55,463 nt of DNA from RGIG4708 sp045538875 (GCA_045538875.1 JAZQEG010000021.1:1-55463); one strand, 5' to 3'; positions 9,806-19,137 are shown, counted from the first letter of the stretch. Program-made: numbers and translations. Notes: a model not told the origin generated them from the sequence alone.

Positions 9806-11197
9806 TTAAAAGTCAAGCTTACTTTCAATATACGGAATTACCTCTTCAATTTTGAGTGTAATCTGCTCCATTGTATCTCTGTCACGAACAGTAACATTAC
9901 CTGTTTGTTCCGAATCAAAGTCGTAAGTAATGCACCATGGTGTACCAATTTCATCCTGACGGCGGTATCTTTTGCCGATTGAGCCTGATTCGTCAAATTC
10001 GCAAGGGAATTTTTTGCAAAGCTGCTCATAAAGCTTGTATGCATTGTCGCTAAGCTTTTTAGAAAGCGGGAGCACTGCAGCCTTAACAGGTGCAAGTGCA
10101 GGGTGAAAACGCATTACAACACGGCTGTCGCCCTCTTTAATTTGTTCCTCGTCGTATGCTTCTACAAGGAATGCAAGAGCAACACGATCTGCACCCAGTG
10201 ATGGCTCTACAACATAAGGTACATATCTTTCGTTTGTGTCGGGCTCAATGTATTCCATCTTTTCACCAGAGTGATTTTGATGCTGCATAAGGTCGTAATC
10301 TGTTCTGTCAGCTATCCCCCAAAGCTCTCCCCAGCCAAACGGGAACATAAATTCAATATCTGTTGTGCCCTTGCTGTAAAATGCAAGCTCTTCGGGCGAG
10401 TGATCTCTCATTTTAAGATTTTCGGCCTTTATGCCAAGGCTTAAAAGCCAGTTCATACAAAAATCTTTCCAGTATTTAAACCATTCAAGGTCTGTGCCTG
10501 GCTTGCAAAAAAATTCAAGCTCCATCTGCTCAAACTCTCTTGTACGGAATGTAAAGTTACCGGGTGTAATTTCGTTTCGGAAGGATTTACCCACCTGTGC
10601 AATACCAAAAGGAATCTTTTTTCTTGATGAACGGGCAACATTTTTAAAGTTTACAAAAATACCCTGAGCAGTTTCGGGGCGGAGATAAATCTGCGCGCTC
10701 GAATCCTCTGTTACACCCTGGAAAGTTTTAAACATAAGGTTAAACTGACGGATATCTGTATAGTTTTTGCTGCCGCATTTTGGGCAAACAATATTGTTTT
10801 CGTCTATAAAGGCACTCATTTTGTCGGCACTCCAGCCATCAACAGTTACAGATTCGCCTTTTTCAAAATACCAGTCTTCAATGAGCTTGTCGGCTCTGTA
10901 ACGCGACTTACATTCCTTACAGTCCATGAGCGGGTCGCTAAAACCTCCAACATGACCCGATGCAACCCATGTTTCAGGGTTCATAAGAATAGCAGCATCA
11001 AGACCAACATTATACGGAGATTCCTGAACAAACTTTTTCCACCATGCTTTTTTAACATTGTTTTTAAATTCAACGCCAAGAGGGCCGTAATCCCATGTGT
11101 TGGCAAGGCCGCCGTAAATTTCGGAGCCTGCAAATATAAAGCCGCGTCCCTTGCAAAGAGCAACAACCTTGTCCATAGTCTTTTGTGAATTAAGCAT
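9806..11197 (-). CDS. glyQS: Glycyl-tRNA synthetase, dimeric class II type
   Basis: Charges tRNA-Gly in the cytoplasm. The 463-residue single-chain form is the alpha2-type enzyme, not the GlyQ/GlyS tetramer. Visible features are the N-terminal KGRGFIFAGSEIYGGLANTWDYGPLG region, GVEFKNN, the class II motif 2 FRNEITPGNFTFRTREFEQMELE, SLGADRVALAF as motif 3, and an anticodon-binding C-terminal domain beginning about residue 360. The ATG at 11197 has AGGATG upstream. No T-box leader (no AGGGTGGAACCGCG-like antiterminator element) is visible before it, although this family often carries one in Firmicutes. Confidence 0.97.
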   Translation of the reverse strand: MLNSQKTMDKVVALCKGRGFIFAGSEIYGGLANTWDYGPLGVEFKNNVKKAWWKKFVQESPYNVGLDAAILMNPETWVASGHVGGFSDPLMDCKECKSRYRADKLIEDWYFEKGESVTVDGWSADKMSAFIDENNIVCPKCGSKNYTDIRQFNLMFKTFQGVTEDSSAQIYLRPETAQGIFVNFKNVARSSRKKIPFGIAQVGKSFRNEITPGNFTFRTREFEQMELEFFCKPGTDLEWFKYWKDFCMNWLLSLGIKAENLKMRDHSPEELAFYSKGTTDIEFMFPFGWGELWGIADRTDYDLMQHQNHSGEKMEYIEPDTNERYVPYVVEPSLGADRVALAFLVEAYDEEQIKEGDSRVVMRFHPALAPVKAAVLPLSKKLSDNAYKLYEQLCKKFPCEFDESGSIGKRYRRQDEIGTPWCITYDFDSEQTGNVTVRDRDTMEQITLKIEEVIPYIESKLDF

Positions 11198-11427
11198 TTA
11201 TGTATCATCCTTTCAGAAATTTTATACCTATTTATATATCATATAGTTTAGAGTACAAGTCGCATTTTGTCAAGCAATTTTTACTTTTTAGGTATATTTG
11301 CAACAGTTTTGAAATATACAAAGCAAAATTTTTATTAAATATTTTATAAACTTTTAAAAATGAAAGATTTTAAAAGGAATACAGAGCATTAATGATATAT
11401 TTTAAAATTTTGCCCAAATACTGCCTG

Positions 11428-11456
11428 TTGACTTTTTAAAACACATAAGATATAAT
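11428..11456 (+). promoter_or_regulatory. Promoter of the tRNA cluster
   Basis: TTGACT (11428-11433), exactly 17 bases, TATAAT (11451-11456); 33 bases before tRNA-Pro. Bases 11198-11427, between glyQS and this promoter, are AT-rich and show no gene or leader structure that I can support. Confidence 0.8.
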
Positions 11457-11489
11457 AATCAAGTCGTCATTTAGGCGACCCATCGATAC

Positions 11490-11566
11490 CGGGGTTTGGC
11501 GCAGTTTGGTAGCGCGCGTGGTTTGGGACCATGAGGCCGGGGGTTCGAACCCCTCAACCCCGACCA
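11490..11566 (+). tRNA. tRNA-Pro (anticodon TGG)
   Basis: The cloverleaf is complete: acceptor CGGGGTT pairs with AACCCCG, the anticodon loop TTTGGGA gives TGG, the T-loop is GGTTCGAACCC, and CCA is encoded at 11564-11566. Confidence 0.97.
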
Positions 11567-11576
11567 TAAAAAACAC

Positions 11577-11605
11577 TTGACAATTACTGACTTTTATGTT
11601 ATTAT
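11577..11605 (+). promoter_or_regulatory. Possible internal promoter before tRNA-Val
   Basis: TTGACA (11577-11582), 17 bases, TATTAT (11600-11605), 15 bases before tRNA-Val. It could start a shorter transcript of the last three tRNAs, although the distance to the mature 5' end is short. Confidence 0.45.
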
Positions 11606-11620
11606 TGACAAGTAGCACTT

Positions 11621-11696
11621 GGGAGCATAGCTCAGCTGGGAGAGCATCTGCCTTACAAGCAGAGGGTCATAGGTTCGAGCCCTATTGTTCCCACCA
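11621..11696 (+). tRNA. tRNA-Val (anticodon TAC)
   Basis: Acceptor GGGAGCA pairs with TGTTCCC, the anticodon loop CTTACAA gives TAC, the T-arm is normal, and CCA is encoded (11694-11696). Confidence 0.97.
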
Positions 11697-11755
11697 AAAA
11701 TTTATTTGTGGGTTGTACATGTTACAACCCAACAAATTTTACTCAAATTTAATAT

Positions 11756-11831
11756 GCTGGTGTAGCTCAATTGGCAGAGCAGCTGATTTGTAATCAGCAG
11801 GTTGCGGGTTCGAGTCCCATCACCAGCTCCA
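11756..11831 (+). tRNA. tRNA-Thr (anticodon TGT)
   Basis: Acceptor GCTGGTG pairs with CACCAGC, the anticodon loop TTTGTAA gives TGT, the T-loop is GGTTCGAGTCC, and CCA is encoded (11829-11831). Confidence 0.97.
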
Positions 11832-11837
11832 AAATGT

Positions 11838-11922
11838 GGGGGGGTTCCCGAGTGGCCAAAGGGGGCAGACTGTAAATCTGTTAGCTATGCTTTCGATGGT
11901 TCGAATCCATCTCCCCCCACCA
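11838..11922 (+). tRNA. tRNA-Tyr (anticodon GTA)
   Basis: A class II tRNA with a long variable arm (TAGCTATGCTTTCGA region). Acceptor GGGGGGG pairs with TCCCCCC including one G-T pair, the anticodon loop CTGTAAA gives GTA, and CCA is encoded (11920-11922). It starts only 6 bases after tRNA-Thr. Confidence 0.95.
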
Positions 11923-11923
11923 A

Positions 11924-11955
11924 AAATTTCTCATTCGCAAGGATGGGAATTTTTC
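11924..11955 (+). terminator. Probable terminator of the tRNA cluster
   Basis: An imperfect hairpin (AAATTTCTCATTC ... GGATGGGAATTT) with G-T pairs, a small loop and a T-run directly after tRNA-Tyr. Confidence 0.55.
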
Positions 11956-12047
11956 TGTATTTAGCGGTTTTTTGTATTTAGTCAGGTGTGTTAATACCCC
12001 TGATTTGTAATATTAATAAAATTTTTTAAAATTTTGGAGGGCTTAAT

Positions 12048-13988
12048 ATGTTACACGGAAGCGTTCTTAAAGTAACACGGGAAGACACAATCGAAGATAT
12101 TAAAAATATCTTTGGCAAAATGAAGGAGTGCGGTCACAACACAGTTGTTATTTGGCCTGCTTGCTTTTGGTGGGAACCAAAAAGCGAGATGTACCCCTTT
12201 GCAACTGGTGTTAAAATCCTCGAAGCAGCAAAAGAGTACGGATTAAAAATCATTATGGAGCTTGCAGGGCAGCTTACCGCAATGGAATATATGCCCGACT
12301 TTAAGTTTAAGGATGAATATTATGCACGCAATTCCGTAGGTCATATAGAATTTGGGCAGTCCAGCTTTGGGTTTGTAAATTATTTTCACCCCGAAGTAAA
12401 CGAAATTATTTGCGATCATTTTAAAAAAGCAGCGAACGCCTACAAAGACTGTGAAGCTTTGCTTGGATACGATGTTTTTAATGAAACTATGTACTGGTCA
12501 TTTGACGAATACACAATGGAAGAGTTCAGAACATGGCTTAAAGAAAAATATTGTACATTAGATGAGCTTAATCGAGTATGGGAAAGAACTTACTCTGACT
12601 GGAGTCAGGTTACATATCAGGAATGGATGTGGATGAGCATAATGCCACAGGCAGATTATGCCGCATTCCGCAAAGCAAGCATTGGCAGGTTTTTGACAAA
12701 ATGGTGCAATGCCGTAAGAGAAGTAGATAGCAATCACATTCTTATTGCAGACAACATACACTCTATGGCTACCCCATACAGCGGCTACACAAGACCTCAG
12801 GATGATTTTGATCTTGCAAATGTAGCTGACCAGATAGGTATGTCTTTTTATCCAAAGAGTATTGATGGATGTATGGAGCCTTCTATGCGTCATCAGATAT
12901 TTGACGCATATTATGCAGCATCAAAGCGTAACGGATTTTACATATCCGAAATGCAAACACACATTCAGGCAATGTATAACCCAACAACTGCAGTACGCCC
13001 CCATGAGCTTAAGTCATGGTGTATGGAAGCTGCGTCAGCAGGTGCAAAAGCTATTATCTACTGGATGTGGCGCCCGTTTAGCAAAGGCTTGCAGACAAGC
13101 GGCAGAGGCCTTGTAGACTACAAAGACCGCGAAACAGAGCGTTTTTATGCTGCAAAAAACATACAGCAAACTCTTGACAGCATTGGAGATGTATCACCTG
13201 TTACTCCAAAAATCGGTATTGTATATGACGATTTGAGCGAAGATTTTCAGCATGCATATACAAGTTCATATGGTTTGGATCAAAAATTTTATGTTCAGAC
13301 AATATCCGGTGCATACAAGGCAATGTTTGATAACAACATTCGTTGTGATATAGTAAAACTTCACGAAATCAAAAACTACAAAGCAATTATTATTGCAGGA
13401 CACATTGTCCTCGATGAAGCAGATGCAAAGCTTTTAAAGGAATATGCCGACAACGGCGGAATTATAATTGCCGACTACAGACTTGGTCAGGTAGACAAAA
13501 CATCAATGATGTATAAAACTCTCCCCGGCGGCCCATTTAATGATTATATGGGCATGGATTATATGGATGCCAATTATACCGATATTGATTTTACATACAA
13601 TTCCAATACTGTAAAAGGCAGCTACAGCCGTGCAATTGCTGTGCCTACAGATGCCGAAGTAGTTGCTCGCTTTAATAACGGCGATTGCGCAATTTCCAAA
13701 AAAGGCAATGTATTTACAATCAACACCGATTTGTGGTACGATTATATGACAACAAATGATAAATCAATTAAAGAATTTGCAAATACTCTTGCTAAGGAAC
13801 TTGGTTTAAAAGATATTGAAACAAACTCACAAGTACAGCTCCGTATTTGCGAAAACAATAACAAATACTTTGTGTTTGCATTTAACTATACCAATGAACA
13901 TCAAACAGTTGATGCCAGCATAATGGGTAAACAAATGAGTTTTGAAATCGAAGCAAATGATGTTAAAATAATTGAGGTAGCAAAATGA
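12048..13988 (+). CDS. GH42-like glycoside hydrolase (beta-galactosidase/beta-mannosidase type)
   Basis: A cytoplasmic glycosidase (646 residues, no signal peptide). Residues 1 to about 390 read as a TIM barrel of the clan that includes GH42, and about 395-600 resemble the flavodoxin-like beta-galactosidase trimerisation domain. The probable acid/base is the Glu in YDVFNETMYW (about residue 150), followed by the LKEKYxTLDELNRVW...WSQV stretch usual in GH42. The probable nucleophile is the Glu in FYISEMQTH (about residue 305). The N-terminus departs from textbook GH42, so the substrate is uncertain. The stop overlaps the next ORF's ATG (ATGA), coupling it to mannose-6-phosphate isomerase and pointing to a mannose-containing substrate (inference). 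GGAGG precedes the ATG. Confidence 0.8.
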   Translation: MLHGSVLKVTREDTIEDIKNIFGKMKECGHNTVVIWPACFWWEPKSEMYPFATGVKILEAAKEYGLKIIMELAGQLTAMEYMPDFKFKDEYYARNSVGHIEFGQSSFGFVNYFHPEVNEIICDHFKKAANAYKDCEALLGYDVFNETMYWSFDEYTMEEFRTWLKEKYCTLDELNRVWERTYSDWSQVTYQEWMWMSIMPQADYAAFRKASIGRFLTKWCNAVREVDSNHILIADNIHSMATPYSGYTRPQDDFDLANVADQIGMSFYPKSIDGCMEPSMRHQIFDAYYAASKRNGFYISEMQTHIQAMYNPTTAVRPHELKSWCMEAASAGAKAIIYWMWRPFSKGLQTSGRGLVDYKDRETERFYAAKNIQQTLDSIGDVSPVTPKIGIVYDDLSEDFQHAYTSSYGLDQKFYVQTISGAYKAMFDNNIRCDIVKLHEIKNYKAIIIAGHIVLDEADAKLLKEYADNGGIIIADYRLGQVDKTSMMYKTLPGGPFNDYMGMDYMDANYTDIDFTYNSNTVKGSYSRAIAVPTDAEVVARFNNGDCAISKKGNVFTINTDLWYDYMTTNDKSIKEFANTLAKELGLKDIETNSQVQLRICENNNKYFVFAFNYTNEHQTVDASIMGKQMSFEIEANDVKIIEVAK

Positions 13989-15007
13989 ATTTTCCGCTTA
14001 GGCAAATAGAAACAAGAGTATGGCGTACATATTCGGGCGGTATGTTGTTAGACGGATTTTTGGGTAAGCAAACCTGTGTTGATTCGCAAATGCCTGAAGA
14101 CTGGATATCATCTTTTGTTGAGGCAAAAAACAAAAATTACATACCAAATGAGGGAATAACAAGAGTAGATGTCAACGGACAACCCCGACTTATAACCGAT
14201 GTTATAAGCGAAGCAGATTTTGGGGAGAACAGAACAACTCCCGGTGTACTTATAAAATATTTAGACAGCTGCGAACGCCTAGGTATTCAGGTGCACCCCA
14301 CTAAAGAATATTCCATAAAGCATTTCAATACACCATATGGAAAAACAGAGTGCTGGCATATTTTAGACACCCGCGAAATAAACGGTGAAAAACCTGTTGT
14401 ATATGTAGGTTTTAAAGAGCATGTAACAAAAGAGATTTTCCGCGATTTGTTTGAACGACAAGACATTGAGGGCATGCTTAATGCCATGCACAAATTTGAA
14501 GTGCAAAAAGGCGATACAGTTTTAATCAGAGGCGGCACTCCTCATGCCATAGGTGCAGGATGCTTTATACTCGAAATACAGGAGCCTACCGACTACACAA
14601 TGAGAGCCGAAACTACAACTGTATCGGGGCAGGTGCTTACTCCAAATCAAATTCACTATGGTGTAGGAATTGAAAATATGCTTAATTGCTTTGATTACAC
14701 CCCTCGCACACAAAGTGAAACAGAGAGCCTTTGTATTTTAAAACCCAAAAAATCAGGCGATGTAACCGAATATGTTGGTTATGACGACACCGAGTTTTTT
14801 GCTCTTGAGCAAATAACAGCACAGGAATACATCTTTAACAAACAGGTGTTTACAACACTTATAATTAAAAATGACAGCACTATGATATACAAAGGCAAAC
14901 AGTATCAGCTAAAAAAGGGTGAAAAATATTTTGTTTCTGCCCTGTGCGATGATATTGTCCTTAAAAACTGCGATGTGCTTGTGTGCTATCCACCAAAAAA
15001 CGGTTAA
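13985..15007 (+). CDS. manA: Mannose-6-phosphate isomerase, class I
   Basis: Zinc-dependent interconversion of mannose-6-phosphate and fructose-6-phosphate. The 340 residues carry the family motifs: IQVHPTKEYS with a zinc-binding His, YGKTECWHIL with the zinc-binding Glu, and IRGGTPHAIGAGCFILEIQEPTDYT with the second zinc His region and active-site loop. It overlaps the glycosidase gene by 4 bases and is followed by a strong terminator, so the two form a two-gene operon linking glycoside cleavage to glycolysis. Confidence 0.9.
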   Translation: MNFPLRQIETRVWRTYSGGMLLDGFLGKQTCVDSQMPEDWISSFVEAKNKNYIPNEGITRVDVNGQPRLITDVISEADFGENRTTPGVLIKYLDSCERLGIQVHPTKEYSIKHFNTPYGKTECWHILDTREINGEKPVVYVGFKEHVTKEIFRDLFERQDIEGMLNAMHKFEVQKGDTVLIRGGTPHAIGAGCFILEIQEPTDYTMRAETTTVSGQVLTPNQIHYGVGIENMLNCFDYTPRTQSETESLCILKPKKSGDVTEYVGYDDTEFFALEQITAQEYIFNKQVFTTLIIKNDSTMIYKGKQYQLKKGEKYFVSALCDDIVLKNCDVLVCYPPKNG

Positions 15008-15040
15008 TTAGGATTTATTTAAAATTATAACGATTATGTT

Positions 15041-15075
15041 AAAATCACTCACGGAATTTTTCGTGAGTGATTTTT
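15041..15075 (+). terminator. Intrinsic terminator of the glycosidase-manA operon
   Basis: Stem AAAATCACTCACG (15041-15053) with CGTGAGTGATTTT (15062-15074), then more T. Confidence 0.9.
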
Positions 15076-15140
15076 TGTGTTTAAATAATGCGAGCCTAAA
15101 TTTTAAAACATAATATATTTGTATTACAAAATTATTGCAG

Positions 15141-15169
15141 TTGATTTTTATGCATAAATGATGTATAAT
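15141..15169 (+). promoter_or_regulatory. Promoter of the FHA-ftsW-argR-recN run
   Basis: TTGATT (15141-15146), 17 bases, TATAAT (15164-15169), 43 bases before the FHA gene start. Confidence 0.65.
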
Positions 15170-15212
15170 ACACAGTGTATAGGTATTTTTATGCGTTTTG
15201 GAGGTGCAAGCT

Positions 15213-15665
15213 GTGTACGCAATAATTTCGGACATAATTAAATATGCATTTGTTGTGCTTGTGTACATTTTTATATACAGCGTTGTTAAGCTTGTGTATC
15301 TTGATATTTCGGATGCACGAAAAATGAACAAGGCCGAGGACGAGGGCTATGGTTACCTAAAGCTTATAAACCTGCGCAAAGACCTGCCCTGCAGAGTTTT
15401 TGAAAGCTATTCATTAAGAGAAATGACAACAATAGGCCGAGGCAGAAAGTGTGATATTAACATTAACAACCCATATCTTTCAAAAGAGCACGCAGCTATA
15501 TTTTTTGAAAACGGAAAGTTTTATATTCAGGATATGCAAAGCACCAACGGCACATACCTCAACGGCAGCAAGCTGTCACATCACCCTGTAAAGCTCAAGG
15601 ACAACGACAAAATATCATTTGGCGAAATAAGCTTTATATTTGTTGACGGCGGTGTGGCAATATAA
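15213..15665 (+). CDS. Membrane-anchored FHA-domain protein
   Basis: 150 residues: one N-terminal membrane segment (about residues 5-28), a short charged linker, and a C-terminal FHA domain (about 65-145) with the phosphothreonine-binding signatures TIGRGRKCDI, LSKEHA and STNGTYLNG. FHA domains bind phosphothreonine peptides made by Ser/Thr kinases. The start chosen is GTG 15213 behind GGAGGTG; a TTG at 15198 overlaps that site. It stands 36 bases before an FtsW/RodA gene, an arrangement like the FhaB-FtsW-PBP clusters of actinobacteria and clostridia, which suggests a role in cell-wall growth or division control (inference). Confidence 0.88.
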   Translation: MYAIISDIIKYAFVVLVYIFIYSVVKLVYLDISDARKMNKAEDEGYGYLKLINLRKDLPCRVFESYSLREMTTIGRGRKCDININNPYLSKEHAAIFFENGKFYIQDMQSTNGTYLNGSKLSHHPVKLKDNDKISFGEISFIFVDGGVAI

Positions 15666-15701
15666 CCCGTTTAATAACACTGAAATCGAAGGTGAACCAA
15701 T

Positions 15702-16928
15702 TTGCTCAAAACAAGACTCAAACCAATATTGCTTGTTGAAATTATAGATATACTTGGCTTTTTGCTTTTGTTTATGTTTAGCTCATACGATTTAAACATA
15801 CTGTATGCAGGGCTTACTCTGTGTGCAATAAACCTTGTTGCATATGCTCTTATATATTTTACAGGTATGGGTGACGGGTATTTGTTCCTTATGGTTTCTA
15901 TGCTTGTAAGCATAGGCATTATAATGATGTTTAGGCTAAATATAGAAAGAGGCTTTTTGCAAATGCGCTGGTTTGTTGTAGGCATTGCAATAATGTTTGG
16001 AGTTTACTGGATATACAGGGCTTTTAAAAAGTGGGACAAGCTTGTGTACATTTATATGTTGCTCACTGCCGCACTGTTTATATTAACTCTTTTTTTTGGC
16101 GAAACAGTAAACGGTTCAAAAAACTGGGTTAAAATAGGCGGGATGAATGTTCAGCCATCCGAAATTATTAAAATACTTTATGTGTTTGTGCTTGCATCAT
16201 TTTCGAGTCGTACAATTGGCGATGGCAGCGAGCAAACACCTCAAAAACGCGAAGTGCAAAAAAGAGATTATGTGCTTATGGGGTATGTTTATATGTGCCT
16301 CGGATTTTTGGTGCTCCAGCGCGAATGGGGTACTGCAGTGCTTTTTGTGCTTGTATATTTTGCAATGATGTATTTATACAATGCCCCTTTTAAGCTGTTT
16401 TTGTTTAACATTGCACTTGCAGTTGCGGGATGCATAGGCGGATACTTGCTCACCAGCCACATACGAGTGCGTGTAACAACCTGGCTTGACCCCTGGGCAG
16501 ACGCAACGGGCAAGGGGTACCAAATTACTCAGTCGCTTATTGCAATTGCATCGGGCGGTTTTTTTGGCTCAGGGCTTGGAGGCGGCAACCCGTACCTTAT
16601 ACCCGAGGTACACTCCGACTTTATATTTGCCGCAATTTGCGAGGAAATGGGGCTTGTTATGGGAATTGCCATAATTATGCTTTATTTTATGTTTTCGTAC
16701 CGTGGCTTTAAAATTGCACTCACAAGCAAGCAACCGTTTAACAAAGCACTGAGCCTTGCGCTTGTAACCTGCTTTGCATTTCAAACATTTATAATAGTGG
16801 GCGGAGTTATAAAGTTTATTCCGCTTACGGGTATAACGCTTCCTTTTGTGAGCTATGGCGGAAGCTCAATGGTTTCGTGCTTTATAATACTTGGGTTGCT
16901 TACCGCTATTTCGCACACAGACCGCTAA
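15702..16928 (+). CDS. FtsW/RodA/SpoVE-family lipid II polymerase
   Basis: A SEDS-family membrane glycosyltransferase that polymerises peptidoglycan with a partner class B penicillin-binding protein. 408 residues with about 10 membrane segments. Signatures are NGSKNWVKIGGMNVQPSEIIKI, QREWGTA, HSDFIFAAICEEMG and the C-terminal LPFVSYGGSSM. It starts with TTG at 15702 after AAGGTGA. Sequence alone does not separate FtsW, RodA and SpoVE roles; the FHA neighbour favours a vegetative division or elongation role. Unusually, no penicillin-binding protein gene follows: the next gene is argR, 26 bases on. Confidence 0.9.
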   Translation: MLKTRLKPILLVEIIDILGFLLLFMFSSYDLNILYAGLTLCAINLVAYALIYFTGMGDGYLFLMVSMLVSIGIIMMFRLNIERGFLQMRWFVVGIAIMFGVYWIYRAFKKWDKLVYIYMLLTAALFILTLFFGETVNGSKNWVKIGGMNVQPSEIIKILYVFVLASFSSRTIGDGSEQTPQKREVQKRDYVLMGYVYMCLGFLVLQREWGTAVLFVLVYFAMMYLYNAPFKLFLFNIALAVAGCIGGYLLTSHIRVRVTTWLDPWADATGKGYQITQSLIAIASGGFFGSGLGGGNPYLIPEVHSDFIFAAICEEMGLVMGIAIIMLYFMFSYRGFKIALTSKQPFNKALSLALVTCFAFQTFIIVGGVIKFIPLTGITLPFVSYGGSSMVSCFIILGLLTAISHTDR

Positions 16929-16954
16929 AACTAATTAAAAGTGAGGAAAACTCA

Positions 16955-17407
16955 ATGATAAAAAGTGACAGACAACAAAAAATTACAGAGCTTATCACAA
17001 ACAACAACATTTCCACACAAACAGAGCTTACAAACAAGCTTGTTGAGGCAGGCTTTGATGTAACTCAGGCAACAATAAGCCGTGACCTTCAGGAAATGAG
17101 GGTAATCAAAACAATGCTCCCCGACGGCACATACAAATACAGTGCCACGGGCGGCGGCGAAATTAAAATCAACGACAAACTGCAGACTGTGTTTGAGCAG
17201 TGCCTTATAAGTGTTGACTATGCAATAAATATTGTTGTGCTCAAAACAATGTCGGGTGCGGCTCAGGCGGTTGGGTACGCGCTTGACTCGTTTACCTGGG
17301 AGGAAATTGTAGGCTCCATTGCGGGTGACGACACCATAATGATTGTTGTACGCAACGAAAAAAGCGCAAAACAGCTTGTGTCAAAGCTTGCAAAATATAT
17401 AAAATAG
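16955..17407 (+). CDS. argR: Arginine repressor ArgR/AhrC
   Basis: A transcription factor (150 residues) that binds ARG boxes when arginine is bound. The N-terminal winged helix (residues 1-70) contains the SQ/TQAELxxxLxxxGxxVTQATxSRDL pattern (TQTELTNKLVEAGFDVTQATISRDLQE read in pieces). The C-terminal oligomerisation/arginine-binding domain includes GSIAGDDTIMIV. The start is ATG 16955 after GTGAGGAA; the frame is open upstream into ftsW but without a binding site. It precedes recN, a gene order shared by many Firmicutes. Confidence 0.95.
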   Translation: MIKSDRQQKITELITNNNISTQTELTNKLVEAGFDVTQATISRDLQEMRVIKTMLPDGTYKYSATGGGEIKINDKLQTVFEQCLISVDYAINIVVLKTMSGAAQAVGYALDSFTWEEIVGSIAGDDTIMIVVRNEKSAKQLVSKLAKYIK

Positions 17408-17426
17408 CAGCAAACGGGGTGATAAT

Positions 17427-19118
17427 GTGATAAGGCAGTTATCCATAAATAACATAGCAGTAATCGAAAATGCACACATCGACTGGCAAAAGGGCTTTAC
17501 TGTGCTCACTGGTGAAACAGGGGCGGGTAAATCAATAATTATAGATTCGCTCAATATGCTTAAAGGAGAGCGCGCCTCAAAGGATATTATTCGCCACGGG
17601 CAAACAAAAGCATCGGTTCAGGCAGTGCTCGACATAAACGACGAGGCCTGTGCCCAAATTGAACAGCAAACAGGCATACAAACAGACAACAACGAAATTA
17701 TGATTACCCGTGAAATAAACCTCGAAGGCAAAAACAACATACGCATTAACGGGATGCCCGCAACGCTTGGTATGCTTAAGACAGTTGGCGATATACTTAT
17801 AAACATTCACGGTCAGCACGACAACACCTCGCTGCTTGCCAAAAAAACACATATATATTTTCTTGACAAATTTGCAGGTCAGGATGTTTTAACACTCAAA
17901 CAAAAATATTCGGTTATTAACGAGGAATATAAGCAAACAGAGGCGCAACTGGATGCCATTATGGTAGACGATGACAAAAAAGCACAGCGACTTGATTTGC
18001 TTAATTTTCAAATAGACGAAATAGAAAGTGCATCTCTCACCGTGGGCGAAGAGGAGTCACTTACAGAGCGGCAAAATATACTTTTAAACATTCAAACCAT
18101 TGCCGAAAGTGCAGGCAAAGCCTACTCCACTCTTTATGAGAGCCCCGATGGCTACGGCTCATCTGCCTGTGACGCACTGTGGAACGGCATAAATGCCATA
18201 CAAAAAAGCGCAGATATTGACCCGTCGCTTTTGAGCATATACAAAACCTTGTCGGATGCAGCGTATGAGATAGACGACGGAGTGCGTCAACTCAAGCGTT
18301 ATATTGACTCTCTTTTTTACGACAAGGGCGAGCTTGACGAAATACAAAACCGACTTGACCTTATTTACAACCTCAAGCGTAAATACGGCAATTCAATAGA
18401 GCAAATACTTAAATACTATGACGAAATCTGCTTAGAGGCAGAGTCAATCTCAAACAGTGAGCAAACAATTAAAAACCTTGAGGCAAAGCTCAACGAGCTA
18501 AAATTGGCACGGCTTGAAGCGGCAAACAAGTTGAGCGAGGCAAGAGGCTGTGCTGGAAAAGTGCTTGCTGAACAAATTATGGAACAGCTTAACCAGCTTG
18601 ATATGAGCAAAGTAAAATTTGCAGTTAAAATTGACCGATGCGACTATCGCAGCGACGGTGCAGACGATGTAGAATTTATTATTTGCACTAATGTGGGCGA
18701 CGACTTTAAGCCACTTACAAAAATTGCATCGGGCGGCGAGCTTTCGCGTATTATGCTTGCCATAAAAAGCGTGCTGTCACACCTTGGCAGCTGCGATACA
18801 CTCATATTTGACGAAATTGACACAGGTGTGTCGGGCAGAGCAGCGCAAAGCCTTGCAGTCAAGCTGTATGATATGAGCCGCATGGCGCAGGTAATATGCA
18901 TTACCCACCTGCCGCAGATTGCCGCAATGGCCGACAACCATCTGCTCATACAAAAAACCTCAGACAACACAACTACAAAAACCACAGTTACACTGCTTGA
19001 TACAAACGAACGGATTGACGAAATTGCACGCACGCTTGGCGGTGCATCAATTTCGGACATAACACGGCAAAATGCGGCTGAGCTTATTATGCAAGCACAA
19101 AGCTACAAAAGCAACTAA
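17427..19118 (+). CDS. recN: DNA repair protein RecN
   Basis: An SMC-like ATPase acting early in double-strand break repair. The 563 residues show the N-terminal Walker A GETGAGKS, a central coiled coil (about 160-370), the signature SGGELSRIMLAIK (about residue 435) and Walker B TLIFDEIDTGVSG. It starts with GTG at 17427 after a GGGGTGA site; the ATG three bases earlier runs straight into TGA. It lies 19 bases after argR and 19 before the deaminase gene. Confidence 0.96.
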   Translation: MIRQLSINNIAVIENAHIDWQKGFTVLTGETGAGKSIIIDSLNMLKGERASKDIIRHGQTKASVQAVLDINDEACAQIEQQTGIQTDNNEIMITREINLEGKNNIRINGMPATLGMLKTVGDILINIHGQHDNTSLLAKKTHIYFLDKFAGQDVLTLKQKYSVINEEYKQTEAQLDAIMVDDDKKAQRLDLLNFQIDEIESASLTVGEEESLTERQNILLNIQTIAESAGKAYSTLYESPDGYGSSACDALWNGINAIQKSADIDPSLLSIYKTLSDAAYEIDDGVRQLKRYIDSLFYDKGELDEIQNRLDLIYNLKRKYGNSIEQILKYYDEICLEAESISNSEQTIKNLEAKLNELKLARLEAANKLSEARGCAGKVLAEQIMEQLNQLDMSKVKFAVKIDRCDYRSDGADDVEFIICTNVGDDFKPLTKIASGGELSRIMLAIKSVLSHLGSCDTLIFDEIDTGVSGRAAQSLAVKLYDMSRMAQVICITHLPQIAAMADNHLLIQKTSDNTTTKTTVTLLDTNERIDEIARTLGGASISDITRQNAAELIMQAQSYKSN

Positions 19119-19137
19119 CAGAAAGGGTTGAATAATT

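Noticed and set aside
11198..11427. T-box leader before glyQS
   Set aside because: No specifier/antiterminator sequence and no terminator hairpin found in the upstream minus-strand region.
11436..11793. Small ORFs across the tRNA genes (GFEPPASW-type and EHSSAGRASALQ-type peptides)
   Set aside because: They are translations of tRNA sequence, a well-known artefact; the four cloverleafs explain the region.
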